Assembly (NCBI GenBank): GCA_039029455.1
Contig: JBCCGE010000013.1
Coordinates: forward strand, 1 to 51,743
Direction of reading: 5' to 3'
Length of the DNA: 51,743 bases
Origin: JBCCGE01 sp039029455
GTDB taxonomy: Bacteria > Pseudomonadota > Gammaproteobacteria > Arenicellales > Poriferihabitantaceae
The notes under the pieces are model-generated. The model had not been told where the DNA came from. It saw nothing but the letters and a program-made list of their open reading frames with translations, and searched no databases. The first letter of the stretch is position 1. Each line of letters starts with the position of its first letter. A program made the position numbers and the translations under genes. Of the stretch, positions 28,573-37,271 are shown piece by piece.

Positions 28573-28578
28573 TTAAGC

Positions 28579-29922
28579 CTAACCCTCTTTTTCTATTTTC
28601 CGCAGGCAGTCGCGAAGCGCAATGCCGTATTCATATTTTGCCGGACAGGCGAATCCGACCAGTCCAAGGTCTTCTTCATCCAGTTCCAGCGCGCCGAGAG
28701 CCTGAGCCGTATCCGTATCCATCACCAGCAGTGCGCGCAGAAGCTGAGTCGGCAGATAGTCCTGCGGCATCAGCTCTTCAAACGTACCGGTGGGTACCAT
28801 GGCACGGCGACCGCCGTTCAGGTTGGTTGTCAAAGGAAAGGCCCGTTTAAACGGCGCAGAACCCAACACCGGTTGCACCGCGAATTTGCTGATCATAGGC
28901 CGAATCCAGCCCATCGGATGCTGTTTCAGATCTTCTTCCATCAGCGTCACCTGGCGTGCGTACCGGCCCAGATAGGCCTGCGAATCCGCTGCCATTCGTC
29001 CGGACAACACAGATCCGGAGATGATACGGATAGGTGCATCGATGCTGACCTCATTTTTGACCAGACCGGTGAGCGACGTTCCCTGAACCGTTCGCAGCAA
29101 CCGAGGACGCGCACAGGCTGGCCCACCCAGTGCAATTACCCGCTCAGCGTCGATGTGGTTGTTCTGAATCAACCGGCCTATAGCGATAACGTCCTGATAA
29201 CCAATCGTCCACACCGGCGTCTCTCCCTGTGGGGGATGCAGGAAGTGGATGTGGGTGCCTGCCAGCCCGGCTGGATGGGGCCCGGAGAAGCCAATGCATT
29301 TAACCGAGGACAGTTCGCTGCCCGGTAACCTGGCGTCCGGCGCCTGACACAAAAATGTATCGCCCTCGGTGAGCAGCGTGATGGCTTTCAGACCCCGTTC
29401 AAACGCATCGGACGCCTGTTCGATGATCACCTGGGGATCCGGGGCCAGTGGCTCAGTCTCGGTCGCGGTGACGAATATCGCGCTCGGGGCGAGTTGTGGG
29501 TCCGCAAGTTTTGAATACGGCCGCGTTCTGAACGATGTCCATAACCCGGCAGCACAGAGTTTTTCAGTCAGACCGGCCGCGGTTTCGCTGTTGCCGATGG
29601 CCGAAAAGTCCAGTCCGGTGTCTTTGGGATCGCTGACCGCAATCTCCACACTTTGCAGAAACCGACGAGCGCCTCTGTTGATCGCTTTGACTTCACCACT
29701 CAGTGGCGCAACCATATTTACGCCCGGCAGGTCTTTGTGAAAAAAGACAGCCTCACCTCGATGAACCGTTTGACCGACTTCTACCTGCATGCGGGGCTTC
29801 AGGTCCAGATAGTCGGGCCCGACTAGGGCAACTGTTTCACTGGCCGGCGCTTCGTGGATGATCTGCTCCGGGGTGCCGGTTATGGGTAGATTTAGTCCTT
29901 TTTGCAAACTGAAAACTTGCAT
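28579..29922 (-). CDS. nqrA: Na+-NQR subunit A
   Basis: 447 residues, the standard length, and soluble. It opens with the usual KGLNLPITGTPEQ and contains RGEAVFFHKDLPG and GTHIHFLHPP. NqrA sits on the cytoplasmic face and contributes to quinone binding with NqrB. It follows nqrM by 52 bases in the operon. Confidence 0.97.
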   Translation of the reverse strand: MQVFSLQKGLNLPITGTPEQIIHEAPASETVALVGPDYLDLKPRMQVEVGQTVHRGEAVFFHKDLPGVNMVAPLSGEVKAINRGARRFLQSVEIAVSDPKDTGLDFSAIGNSETAAGLTEKLCAAGLWTSFRTRPYSKLADPQLAPSAIFVTATETEPLAPDPQVIIEQASDAFERGLKAITLLTEGDTFLCQAPDARLPGSELSSVKCIGFSGPHPAGLAGTHIHFLHPPQGETPVWTIGYQDVIAIGRLIQNNHIDAERVIALGGPACARPRLLRTVQGTSLTGLVKNEVSIDAPIRIISGSVLSGRMAADSQAYLGRYARQVTLMEEDLKQHPMGWIRPMISKFAVQPVLGSAPFKRAFPLTTNLNGGRRAMVPTGTFEELMPQDYLPTQLLRALLVMDTDTAQALGALELDEEDLGLVGFACPAKYEYGIALRDCLRKIEKEG

Positions 29923-29974
29923 GACTCAGGAAATTCGTGGGCTCAATCGGTTAAATAGGTCTGTTAATCGGTAC

Positions 29975-30193
29975 TCACTGCGATCGGGCCGCGCGCGGGC
30001 ACTGTATTCGTTCATGCAGGGGGCTGTCGGGATCGATCTCCTTGTGGCAAACCAGGCATTTGTCCGCTCCGGCGATGCCATTCAATCCACCGCAGCTTCC
30101 CTTGATGCGCTTGCCCATAAAAATCACACCCAGCGCCATTCCAAGCATAATCAGAGCGAATACGACGAAAGTCAGCAAAAGTGTCGAGATCAT
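29975..30193 (-). CDS. nqrM: NqrM, Na+-NQR maturation factor
   Basis: 72 residues from the ATG at 30193, which has a clear AGGAG 9 bases before it; a longer frame reaching 30277 would overlap apbE. One membrane helix (LLLTFVVFALIMLGMALGVI) is followed by the four-cysteine signature KGSCGG, then KCLVCHKE. NqrM is needed to deliver iron to the NqrD/E centre. It lies between apbE and nqrA. Confidence 0.93.
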   Translation of the reverse strand: MISTLLLTFVVFALIMLGMALGVIFMGKRIKGSCGGLNGIAGADKCLVCHKEIDPDSPLHERIQCPRAARSQ

Positions 30194-30209
30194 TGGCAAA
30201 TTCTCCTGT

Positions 30210-31280
30210 TCATGAATCCTGCGCGTCGATCGCGCGAAATGCACTGCTGGCCGTGACCTCAAACTCGAGGTTCTCATTCGAACGTGCTCTGTCTATGAAA
30301 AAGACAGCCAGCTTATGCTGTTCAGCAATCGGCAGACCGCGATCACGGCCCAGTGCTAATAATGCGGTCGCCCATGCATCCGCCCGGGCAGCTGTTTCTG
30401 CCAGTACGGTCACCGAAGCCGTCCTGTGTGTAATTGGATGGCCGGTTTGAGGATCGATTATGTGTGAGTAGCGCACCTGATCCTGTTCAAAATAGTTTCG
30501 ATAGTCGCCGGACGTGGCCATCGCAAGGTCGCTCAATGGCACAATCTTCTGCACGCTTGCACCGGCGGCATCGGGTCGCTCAATCGCGATCTGCCAGGGG
30601 CGCTCATGCTGGTTGTGGCCACGAGCGGCGAGATCACCGCCGATTTCAATCATAGAATTCTTGACTCCAAACTCTGCCAGTACATCTCCGAGCCGATCCA
30701 CGGCATGGCCTTTGGCGATTGCTGACAGGTTAATCGACACTTCCGAATTCAGCTTTTGAATCGTGCTGGATTCTTCGTCCAGAACCAGCAGTCGATCCTG
30801 ACCAACATGCTGCATCGTCTCAAGAATTAAATGGGGGTCGGGTACCAACATTTCCAGTTCTCCGGAGTCGGTAGACGGCCCAAAACCCCAGAGATCGATC
30901 AACGGTCCGAGGGTAACGTCAAAATAGCCCAGACTGCGCTGATGTACCCGATTCGCGATCTGCATTAGACGAACAAACTCTTGTGATACCGATATTGCCT
31001 GCAGCGAATCAGCCTCATTGAGAATGGAGACTTCGGACTCTGGGTCCCAGTTGGAAAAACGACCGTTGACCTCGTCCAAGGACCGCTCGATAGCGGCCTG
31101 AAGTTCCTCAGCCGGGGAAGGCGAATCGATAGCTACAACGCGGTAGGAGGTTCCCATAGTCTGCCCAGCGAGACGCAAGATCTCTTGCTCGCCTCCGGGT
31201 GAGCACGCGACTAGTAGGCCAACGCACAATCCGAGTGCGACAACCTTCAAGTCAAGCCATTTAAGCTTGATTTTTGGCAC
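30210..31280 (-). CDS. apbE: FAD:protein FMN transferase (ApbE) lipoprotein
   Basis: 356 residues from a GTG start. A lipoprotein signal (GLCVGLLVAC with Cys26) places it on the periplasmic side. ApbE motifs are GTSYRV, INLSAIAKGHAVDRL, EIGGDLAARG and YSHIIDPQTGHPI. It attaches FMN to threonines of NqrB and NqrC. No good ribosome site precedes the GTG; a TTG ten codons later is an alternative. It is the first gene of the operon here, although apbE usually follows nqrF. Confidence 0.95.
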   Translation of the reverse strand: MPKIKLKWLDLKVVALGLCVGLLVACSPGGEQEILRLAGQTMGTSYRVVAIDSPSPAEELQAAIERSLDEVNGRFSNWDPESEVSILNEADSLQAISVSQEFVRLMQIANRVHQRSLGYFDVTLGPLIDLWGFGPSTDSGELEMLVPDPHLILETMQHVGQDRLLVLDEESSTIQKLNSEVSINLSAIAKGHAVDRLGDVLAEFGVKNSMIEIGGDLAARGHNQHERPWQIAIERPDAAGASVQKIVPLSDLAMATSGDYRNYFEQDQVRYSHIIDPQTGHPITHRTASVTVLAETAARADAWATALLALGRDRGLPIAEQHKLAVFFIDRARSNENLEFEVTASSAFRAIDAQDS

Positions 31281-31302
31281 GACTATGTATTAAAAAAATT
31301 GA

Positions 31303-31566
31303 GGGTGTATTCTAATCTTTCTGGTCAGTTTTCGGGTAATTATTTACCCTCGGAATACCGCAGAATCGGCATTTTTTAACAAGAAAGAGCATCCGATTCC
31401 GAACAGTCCTGCGGTAAATTTCATCAACGCCCGGAAGTCTGATGAAGATGGGTTCTTTTGGACCTATCGTCGAGTCGTCGACCCAATCGATTCTGATCTC
31501 ATTGTCTGCAGCGAATACGATCCAATCGACAGTTTTATTCTGCGCGCATTGGCGCCGGAAAAATAA
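31303..31566 (+). other. Open frame without a start codon, possible gene remnant
   Basis: 88 codons are open from just after a TGA at 31300-31302 to the TAA at 31564, but the first half has no ATG, GTG or TTG. The encoded residues look protein-like, for example DGFFWTYRRVVDPIDSDL and CSEYDPIDSFILRAL. It could be the tail of a gene whose 5' part is gone. No family recognised. The remaining sequence to 31716 shows nothing. Confidence 0.25.
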
Positions 31567-31716
31567 ATTGCTTGCCGATCCAGAGATTTTGAATCTCAGG
31601 ATTGGACCAGACCGACGTGTTGTCCACCGACAATTGTTCGGCAGGCGGCACAGAGTTGTAATTGGTAAGGTCAGAACCTGAACCTTGCGTTGTTCGGATG
31701 CCTCCTCAATATTGCA

Positions 31717-32157
31717 TTAATTGGTGATGCAGGTGCCCTCAACCCCGGTCAACTTGATCCCGTCATTAAATGAAAACGCGCCCGCCGTAAATTCAGCGTC
31801 GCCCTCTGCGACGATAACCCCGTAAGCCGACCACTTGAACAGGTTCAATGTAGTCACAACGATCCGGTTAGGATCCGACTTCGACTGTTTCCAGGTGATT
31901 CGGAGAATTCCCGGTTCAATCTCTGTCAATTCATAGGTTGTTTGACCGTTCGCCATGGATTTTTTGTCGAGCAATTCGTTCCAGATCAACTCCAACTCGC
32001 TGCAAAAATACAACTCCACAGAATCAAACGTTCGTTCATCGGGTGCCGAGTGAATCGACCAGGAGAGGGAAAAAGTTTTGTCGATCAGGCGGATATCGGC
32101 CAGTGCACTCGGTGCAGCAAAACAAAAAACAAGGGCAACGCTCAGAAATTTAGTCAT
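31717..32157 (-). CDS. Small exported protein, possibly MoaF/lipocalin-like
   Basis: 146 residues from the ATG at 32157. A signal peptide (MTKFLSVALVFCFAAPSALA) leads into KTFSLSWSIHSAPDERTF and later GILRITWKQS and RIVVTTLNLF, a pattern of beta strands resembling the MoaF/calycin barrel. Similarity is weak and the function is unknown. An in-frame start 21 codons upstream exists, but the signal peptide argues for 32157. It is divergent from the glycerol operon. Confidence 0.55.
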   Translation of the reverse strand: MTKFLSVALVFCFAAPSALADIRLIDKTFSLSWSIHSAPDERTFDSVELYFCSELELIWNELLDKKSMANGQTTYELTEIEPGILRITWKQSKSDPNRIVVTTLNLFKWSAYGVIVAEGDAEFTAGAFSFNDGIKLTGVEGTCITN

Positions 32158-32324
32158 TTTTTGGAGGAATCGGATTAGTTGATTGAGCGATGGAGGTCGC
32201 ATCTCAAATTTTGACCGCAAACTTCCGTGTAGGTTTGGACGCTCCGAGTAAATGGGTAAGCGGCCAATCAGTCAATTTGTGAATTGAGAAGTCCGATTGA
32301 TGGAATTTTCACATTTATCCAAAT

Positions 32325-32342
32325 AATGTCCAAATGAACATT
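32325..32342. promoter_or_regulatory. Candidate GlpR operator
   Basis: AATGTCCAAATGAACATT is an imperfect palindrome, 14 of 18 positions symmetric. Its right half GAACATT equals the half-site known for E. coli GlpR (ATGTTC and GAACAT), but the halves are two bases closer than in E. coli. It lies 9 bases upstream of the candidate -35 box of glpV. Assignment is by resemblance. Confidence 0.45.
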
Positions 32343-32350
32343 ATATTTGC

Positions 32351-32379
32351 TTGATAGTGAAAATATTGGGTGATAGCAT
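32351..32379 (+). promoter_or_regulatory. Candidate sigma-70 promoter of the glycerol operon
   Basis: TTGATA and TAGCAT are spaced by 17 bases, 44 bases before the glpV start. It sits directly downstream of the candidate operator, a layout suited to repression. Confidence 0.4.
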
Positions 32380-32423
32380 CGTTTCGCTTGTAGTTAAACC
32401 AACAACTTAGAGGACACTGAATA

Positions 32424-34160
32424 ATGCTGAAAAAACTCACAGTTGCTACAGCCTCGTTTGCCCTGTTCGGGGTGTTCGGGTCCGCACATGCGGATATGGC
32501 CAAGGCAAAAGAATGGGTTGAGAATGAGTTTCAACCGTCGACGTTATCTATGGATGATCAAATGGCTGAGATGGAGTGGTTCATCAAAGCCGCGGAACCG
32601 TTCAAGGGAATGGAGATTAACGTGCTGTCGGAGACGATACCGACCCACGAGTACGAGTCGAAAACGCTGACCAAAGCCTTTGAAGACATCACTGGCATCA
32701 AGGTCAACCACCAACTGCTCGGTGAGGGTGAGGTGGTGCAGGCGGTACAGACCCAGATGCAAACCAAGCGGAATCTGTATGACGCCTATATTAACGATTC
32801 AGACCTAATTGGTACGCATTCCAGACTGCAACTCGCGGTCAATTTGACCGACTGGATGGCTGGAGAAGGTGCGGACGTCACCCTGCCGACTCTCGATGTT
32901 GATGATTTTATGGGGAAATCGTTCACAACCGGCCCTGATGGAAAGCTCTATCAGCTCCCGGATCAGCAGTTTGCAAACCTGTACTGGTTTCGTTACGACT
33001 GGTTCAGCCGGCCGGAGCTGCAGGCTCAGTTTAAAGAAATTTACGGCTACGATCTCGGTGTGCCGGTCAACTGGTCGGCCTACGAGGACATAGCCGAATT
33101 CTTTTCGGTCCATGTTAAGGAGATCGACGGGGTACGCGTTTACGGTCACATGGACTACGGCAAGCGCGCGCCGGATCTTGGATGGCGTATGACGGATGCA
33201 TGGCTCTCAATGGCTGGCGCGGGCAGCAAAGGTCTTCCAAACGGTGTTCCGGTGGATGAGTGGGGCATTCGCATGGAAGAAGGCACATGTAACCCGGTCG
33301 GTGCGTCGGTGTCGCGCGGTGGCGCTGCGAACGGACCTGCCGCTGTGTATGCAATCAGAAAGTGGGACGAATGGCTGCGCAAATACGCACCACCGGGAGC
33401 CGCGAGTTATGATTTTTACCAGTCACTCCCTGCACTGTCCCAGGGTAACGTTGCCCAGCAGATTTTTTGGTACACCGCTTTCACGGCATCGATGGTGGCG
33501 CCAAAAAGCGACGGTAACAACACCGTTGATGACGACGGCAATCCGTTATGGAGAATGGCACCCTCACCACACGGTCCGTACTGGGAGGAAGGACAGAAAC
33601 TTGGATATCAGGACGCAGGTTCCTGGACCCTGTTCAAGTCCACCCCGGTGGACCGCAGAAAAGCGGCGTGGCTATACGCCCAGTTTACCGTGGCTAAAAC
33701 CACGTCTCTCAAGAAAACCCACGTCGGTCTGACACCGATTCGCGACAGTGACATTCGACACGAGTCGTTCACGGAACGGGCACCGAAACTGGGTGGGCTG
33801 GTCGAATTCTATCGTTCGCCGGACCGGGTGCGCTGGTCGCCTACCGGAGTCAATGTTCCCGATTATCCAAAACTTGCCCAAATCTGGTGGCAACAAATCG
33901 GCGACGTAAACTCAGGTGCGTTTACGCCTCAGGAGGCTATGGATCGGCTGGCGAGCGAGATGGATCAGGTCATGGCCAGAATGCAATCTGCCGATGAAAG
34001 GGCGGGCACTTATGGTGGTTGTGGGCCGCGTCTAAACGACGAGCAGGATCCATCGTACTGGCTGGATCAGCCCGGCTCACCTAAAGCCAAAGTGGACGAG
34101 AAACCGCAAGGCAAAACCGTGAACTACGATGAGCTGATCAAACGTTGGGATCAGGGTTAG
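32424..34160 (+). CDS. glpV: Glycerol ABC transporter, substrate-binding protein
   Basis: 578 residues. A signal peptide (about residues 1-23, ending SAHA-D) exports it to the periplasm. The mature protein is a type I solute-binding protein with FEDITGIKVNHQLLGEGEVV, LPDQQFANLYWFRYDWF and SLPALSQGNVAQQIFWYTAF. Its size and genomic setting (two ATPases, two permeases, a small membrane protein, glpD, glpK) match the rhizobial glycerol ABC system, in which GlpV binds glycerol. The ribosome site GAGGA is 9 bases upstream. It is placed first, before the regulator, rather than last. Confidence 0.88.
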   Translation: MLKKLTVATASFALFGVFGSAHADMAKAKEWVENEFQPSTLSMDDQMAEMEWFIKAAEPFKGMEINVLSETIPTHEYESKTLTKAFEDITGIKVNHQLLGEGEVVQAVQTQMQTKRNLYDAYINDSDLIGTHSRLQLAVNLTDWMAGEGADVTLPTLDVDDFMGKSFTTGPDGKLYQLPDQQFANLYWFRYDWFSRPELQAQFKEIYGYDLGVPVNWSAYEDIAEFFSVHVKEIDGVRVYGHMDYGKRAPDLGWRMTDAWLSMAGAGSKGLPNGVPVDEWGIRMEEGTCNPVGASVSRGGAANGPAAVYAIRKWDEWLRKYAPPGAASYDFYQSLPALSQGNVAQQIFWYTAFTASMVAPKSDGNNTVDDDGNPLWRMAPSPHGPYWEEGQKLGYQDAGSWTLFKSTPVDRRKAAWLYAQFTVAKTTSLKKTHVGLTPIRDSDIRHESFTERAPKLGGLVEFYRSPDRVRWSPTGVNVPDYPKLAQIWWQQIGDVNSGAFTPQEAMDRLASEMDQVMARMQSADERAGTYGGCGPRLNDEQDPSYWLDQPGSPKAKVDEKPQGKTVNYDELIKRWDQG

Positions 34161-34178
34161 TCCCGAAGCTGTTCGGAA

Positions 34179-34206
34179 GGCCGGGGCGAATCCGCTCGCC
34201 CTGGCC
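34179..34206. other. Stable hairpin between glpV and glpR
   Basis: An 11-bp stem (GGCCGGGGCGA with TCGCCCTGGCC, one G-T pair) closes a 6-base loop, with no T-run after it. It may protect or partly terminate the glpV mRNA, so the abundant binding protein is made in excess over the downstream genes. Confidence 0.55.
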
Positions 34207-34316
34207 TGACGATTAAAAATATAAAGCGGATATTTAAAAAAACCACAGGACGGTTACAAACCAATACGATCAGCGTATTCCAATAGATCTCATTAAAAAT
34301 AAATTCCTTATACGAG

Positions 34317-35108
34317 ATGAGCCCCGCGGTTACACATTCACTGTCTTCACGTCAAAAAGGCATATTCGAACTGGCAAAGGAAAACGGTGCGGTCAATGTC
34401 GACGATCTGGCCGAAAAGTTTGCGGTAACGACGCAAACCATTCGCCGGGATCTGGCGCAGCTCAGTCAGTATCGGCTGGTGCAACGAATTCACGGGGGCG
34501 CGGTGATCTGGGACAGCGTTGAGAATCTCGGCTACGAAGCTCGCAAGATGATTGCCATGGAGGGAAAAGAGGATATCGGTCGACGCTGCGCGGAACGCAT
34601 TCCCAACGACTGTTCGGTCTTCATTAATATTGGAACAACAACTGAGCAATGCGCGCGGTTCCTGACCCGGCATTCCGGCTTGTTGGTCGTAACCAATAAC
34701 CTGAACGTGTTGAACACGCTTATGCCGTGCGATCAGATTGATCTGATGACCGCCGGTGGGCGCGTGCGTCGGGAAGACGGCGGTGTAGTGGGAGAGTCCG
34801 CGGTAGACTTTATCAAGCAGTTTAAAGTTGACTACGCCATTATCGGCAGCTCGGCAATCGAGCAGGACGGCACAGTTCTGGATTTTGATCCGAGCGAAGT
34901 TCGGGTCGCGCAGTCCATGATTGAACACGCCCGATCGGTCATGCTTCTTGCCGACAGCACAAAGTTTCGCCGCAGCGCGCCGTTTCGAATTTGCGATCTC
35001 TTGAGTATCGACACCTTCGTAACGGACATCAAACCCGACGAGCCTTTCATGGAGAGTGCCAGTCGTTGTGATACCCGGGTCGATTTTGGTGAGGCGGGAC
35101 TCAGTTGA
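34317..35108 (+). CDS. glpR: DeoR-family regulator, glycerol repressor
   Basis: 263 residues, standard for DeoR regulators. The N-terminal HTH spans VNVDDLAEKFAVTTQTIRRD and continues to the family signature RIHGGAV. The C-terminal sugar-phosphate-sensing domain has FINIGTTTEQ and VTNNLNV. By analogy with GlpR it should sense glycerol 3-phosphate and repress this operon. The stop is 1 base before glpS. Confidence 0.88.
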   Translation: MSPAVTHSLSSRQKGIFELAKENGAVNVDDLAEKFAVTTQTIRRDLAQLSQYRLVQRIHGGAVIWDSVENLGYEARKMIAMEGKEDIGRRCAERIPNDCSVFINIGTTTEQCARFLTRHSGLLVVTNNLNVLNTLMPCDQIDLMTAGGRVRREDGGVVGESAVDFIKQFKVDYAIIGSSAIEQDGTVLDFDPSEVRVAQSMIEHARSVMLLADSTKFRRSAPFRICDLLSIDTFVTDIKPDEPFMESASRCDTRVDFGEAGLS

Positions 35109-35109
35109 T

Positions 35110-36177
35110 ATGGCCATTTCGCTGAAGTCTGTCGAAAAATCGGTTGGCGGCGTCCCGCACATCTATGAGACCAGCCTGGATCTTGATCCCGGAAGTTTCA
35201 ACATTTTGCTTGGGACAACGCTGAGCGGAAAAACGTCGTTGATGCGTCTGATGGCGGGTCTGGACAAACCGACGTCGGGCGAGATTTGGTTCGAGGGGAA
35301 AAACGTGACCGGTGTCGCTGTCCGAAAAAGAAACCTCGCCATGGTGTACCAGGCATTCATCAACTACCCGAATTTCAGTGTTTTCGAAAATATAGCCTCA
35401 CCGCTGCGCGTTGCCAGAGTTCCTGACGCAGAAGTCCGACAGCGGGTTGGCGACATGGCCGATTTACTCAAGTTGAACGACGTGCTTGATCGCGATGTCT
35501 CACAACTTTCGGGCGGTCAACAGCAGAGAACTGCCATTGCCCGCGCTCTGGTCAAACGTGCCGCGCTGGTTTTACTGGATGAACCACTGGCGAATCTGGA
35601 TTACAAGCTGCGCGAGGAGTTGCGTGATGAGATGCCCAGACTGTTTGCCGACAGCGGTTCGACTGTTGTGTACGCGACCAGTGAGCCTGAAGAAGCGCTG
35701 ATGCTGGCGGGTTTTACCGCTGCGCTGCACGAAGGGCGGGTGGTTCAGTTCGGACCCACTATTCATGTCTATCGCAAACCGAACACGTTTCTGACAGCCA
35801 GTGTATTCTCGGACCCGCCGGTGAATCGGGTCGAAATCGAAAAGGACCGCGATGTCATTAAACTGTCAGGGCTTGCGCAGTGGTCTGCACCGACTTCACT
35901 GCAGAACAAACCGGATGGGCGCTACCTGCTCGGAGTGCGGCCGCATCACGTCACGTTAGCTCAAAGTGACGCGGCCAGCGCGGCCATTAAGGGCACCGTT
36001 CAGATTGCAGAGATCAGTGGTTCCCAAAGTCTGATTCACTTCGAGGCGGGGGGCACTAACTGGATTTCCGAAACCCGCGGCGTGCACCCGTTCTCGGTGA
36101 ATCAGCGTATTGAGGTAAACCTGCAGCTGGAGAACTGCATGTACTTTGATTGCGACAGCGGCCGCAGGCTGGTGTAG
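35110..36177 (+). CDS. glpS: Glycerol ABC transporter ATPase 1
   Basis: 355 residues: a nucleotide-binding domain plus a C-terminal MalK-like regulatory domain. Walker A is GTTLSGKTS, the Q-loop lies in VYQAFINYPN, the signature is intact LSGGQ (residues 133-137), and Walker B is LVLLDEP. The H-loop histidine is replaced: YATSEPEEAL has Ser191 where THDQ is normal. The start at 35110 is chosen over an upstream in-frame ATG inside glpR. It pairs with GlpT. Confidence 0.9.
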   Translation: MAISLKSVEKSVGGVPHIYETSLDLDPGSFNILLGTTLSGKTSLMRLMAGLDKPTSGEIWFEGKNVTGVAVRKRNLAMVYQAFINYPNFSVFENIASPLRVARVPDAEVRQRVGDMADLLKLNDVLDRDVSQLSGGQQQRTAIARALVKRAALVLLDEPLANLDYKLREELRDEMPRLFADSGSTVVYATSEPEEALMLAGFTAALHEGRVVQFGPTIHVYRKPNTFLTASVFSDPPVNRVEIEKDRDVIKLSGLAQWSAPTSLQNKPDGRYLLGVRPHHVTLAQSDAASAAIKGTVQIAEISGSQSLIHFEAGGTNWISETRGVHPFSVNQRIEVNLQLENCMYFDCDSGRRLV

Positions 36178-36182
36178 AAATT

Positions 36183-37271
36183 ATGGCGAAAGTATCTCTC
36201 AGCTCCCTGCGCCACAGTTATCTGGATCGTCCGGTATCGCCTGACGACTTTGCATTGAAACAGATTGACGCAGAGTGGGACGACGGTATCGCACTGGCGC
36301 TGCTGGGACCGTCAGGCTGTGGCAAGAGTACTTTACTCAATATCATTTCCGGACTGATCGACCCCACGGAGGGCAGTGTGCGCTTTGACGACAGGGAGGT
36401 CACAGGTATCCCCACCAATGCGAGACAGATTGCCCAGGTCTTTCAGTTCCCCGTGATTTACGACACGATGACGGTCTACGACAACCTCGCCTTTCCCTTA
36501 CGCAACCGCGGGGTTTCCGAGGCCAGGGTCGCTGAACGCGTGGGCGAAGTCGCAAAGATGCTGGATCTGGAAGACGGCATTCACCAGCGCGCAGCCGGAC
36601 TCAGTTCGGACGGAAAACAGAAAATTTCTCTGGGTCGTGGACTGGTGCGCGAAGACGTTCACGTGATGATGTTTGATGAACCGCTCACCGTGATCGATCC
36701 ACATTTGAAGTGGTCTCTGCGTTCCAAGTTAAAAGAGCTCCACCAGCGACTCGGCACAACAATGATTTATGTGACCCACGATCAGGTCGAGGCGCTGACC
36801 TTTGCGGACAAGGTGGCGGTGATGTACGAGGGTCGTATTGTGCAGGTCGGTACACCGGTAGAATTGTTTGAAGAGCCGGCGCACACGTTCGTCGGGCACT
36901 TTATTGGATCACCGGGAATGAATCTCCTTCCGGCAACACTGGTCGGCAACGGGGTCTATTTTTCCGATCGTCAGATTCGCTGTCGAAATCAGCATCAGGT
37001 ACAGCGCGATACGGCGATGTCCACCCAAATCGGTGTGCGACCGGAGTTCGTTCGTTTTGATACGGACGGGCTGGCTGTCTCGATTGATCGTGTCGACGAT
37101 CTGGGACGTCACAAACTGGTCCATACCCACCATCATTCACACTCCATCAAAGTCATCGTCGACGAAGATCAAATGCTGCCCACGGAAGGTGCGAAGATCG
37201 GCTTCGATCCAGACAAGACATTTCTGTACCAGGACGGATGGCGCGCGGGCGACACGCGGAGCATCGGATGA
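36183..37271 (+). CDS. glpT: Glycerol ABC transporter ATPase 2
   Basis: 362 residues: a nucleotide-binding domain plus a MalK-like C-terminal domain. Walker A is canonical (GPSGCGKST), Walker B is VMMFDEP and the H-loop His199 is present in YVTHDQVEAL. The signature is degenerate: LSSDGKQ (residues 140-146) instead of LSGGQ. Here glpT means the rhizobial-type glycerol ATPase, not the E. coli glycerol-3-phosphate antiporter of the same name. Its stop overlaps the glpP start (ATGA). Confidence 0.9.
   Translation: MAKVSLSSLRHSYLDRPVSPDDFALKQIDAEWDDGIALALLGPSGCGKSTLLNIISGLIDPTEGSVRFDDREVTGIPTNARQIAQVFQFPVIYDTMTVYDNLAFPLRNRGVSEARVAERVGEVAKMLDLEDGIHQRAAGLSSDGKQKISLGRGLVREDVHVMMFDEPLTVIDPHLKWSLRSKLKELHQRLGTTMIYVTHDQVEALTFADKVAVMYEGRIVQVGTPVELFEEPAHTFVGHFIGSPGMNLLPATLVGNGVYFSDRQIRCRNQHQVQRDTAMSTQIGVRPEFVRFDTDGLAVSIDRVDDLGRHKLVHTHHHSHSIKVIVDEDQMLPTEGAKIGFDPDKTFLYQDGWRAGDTRSIG

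Noticed and set aside
28441..29328. 295-codon frame antisense to nqrB and nqrA
   Set aside because: Arg/His/Gln-rich shadow of clearly identified nqr genes.
30194..30277. Longer nqrM start at 30277
   Set aside because: Overlaps apbE; the ATG at 30193 has a clear AGGAG and gives the known NqrM length.
34347..35162. 271-codon frame antisense to glpR
   Set aside because: Exact shadow of a well-recognised DeoR regulator with poor residue composition; long antisense frames are common in this codon usage.
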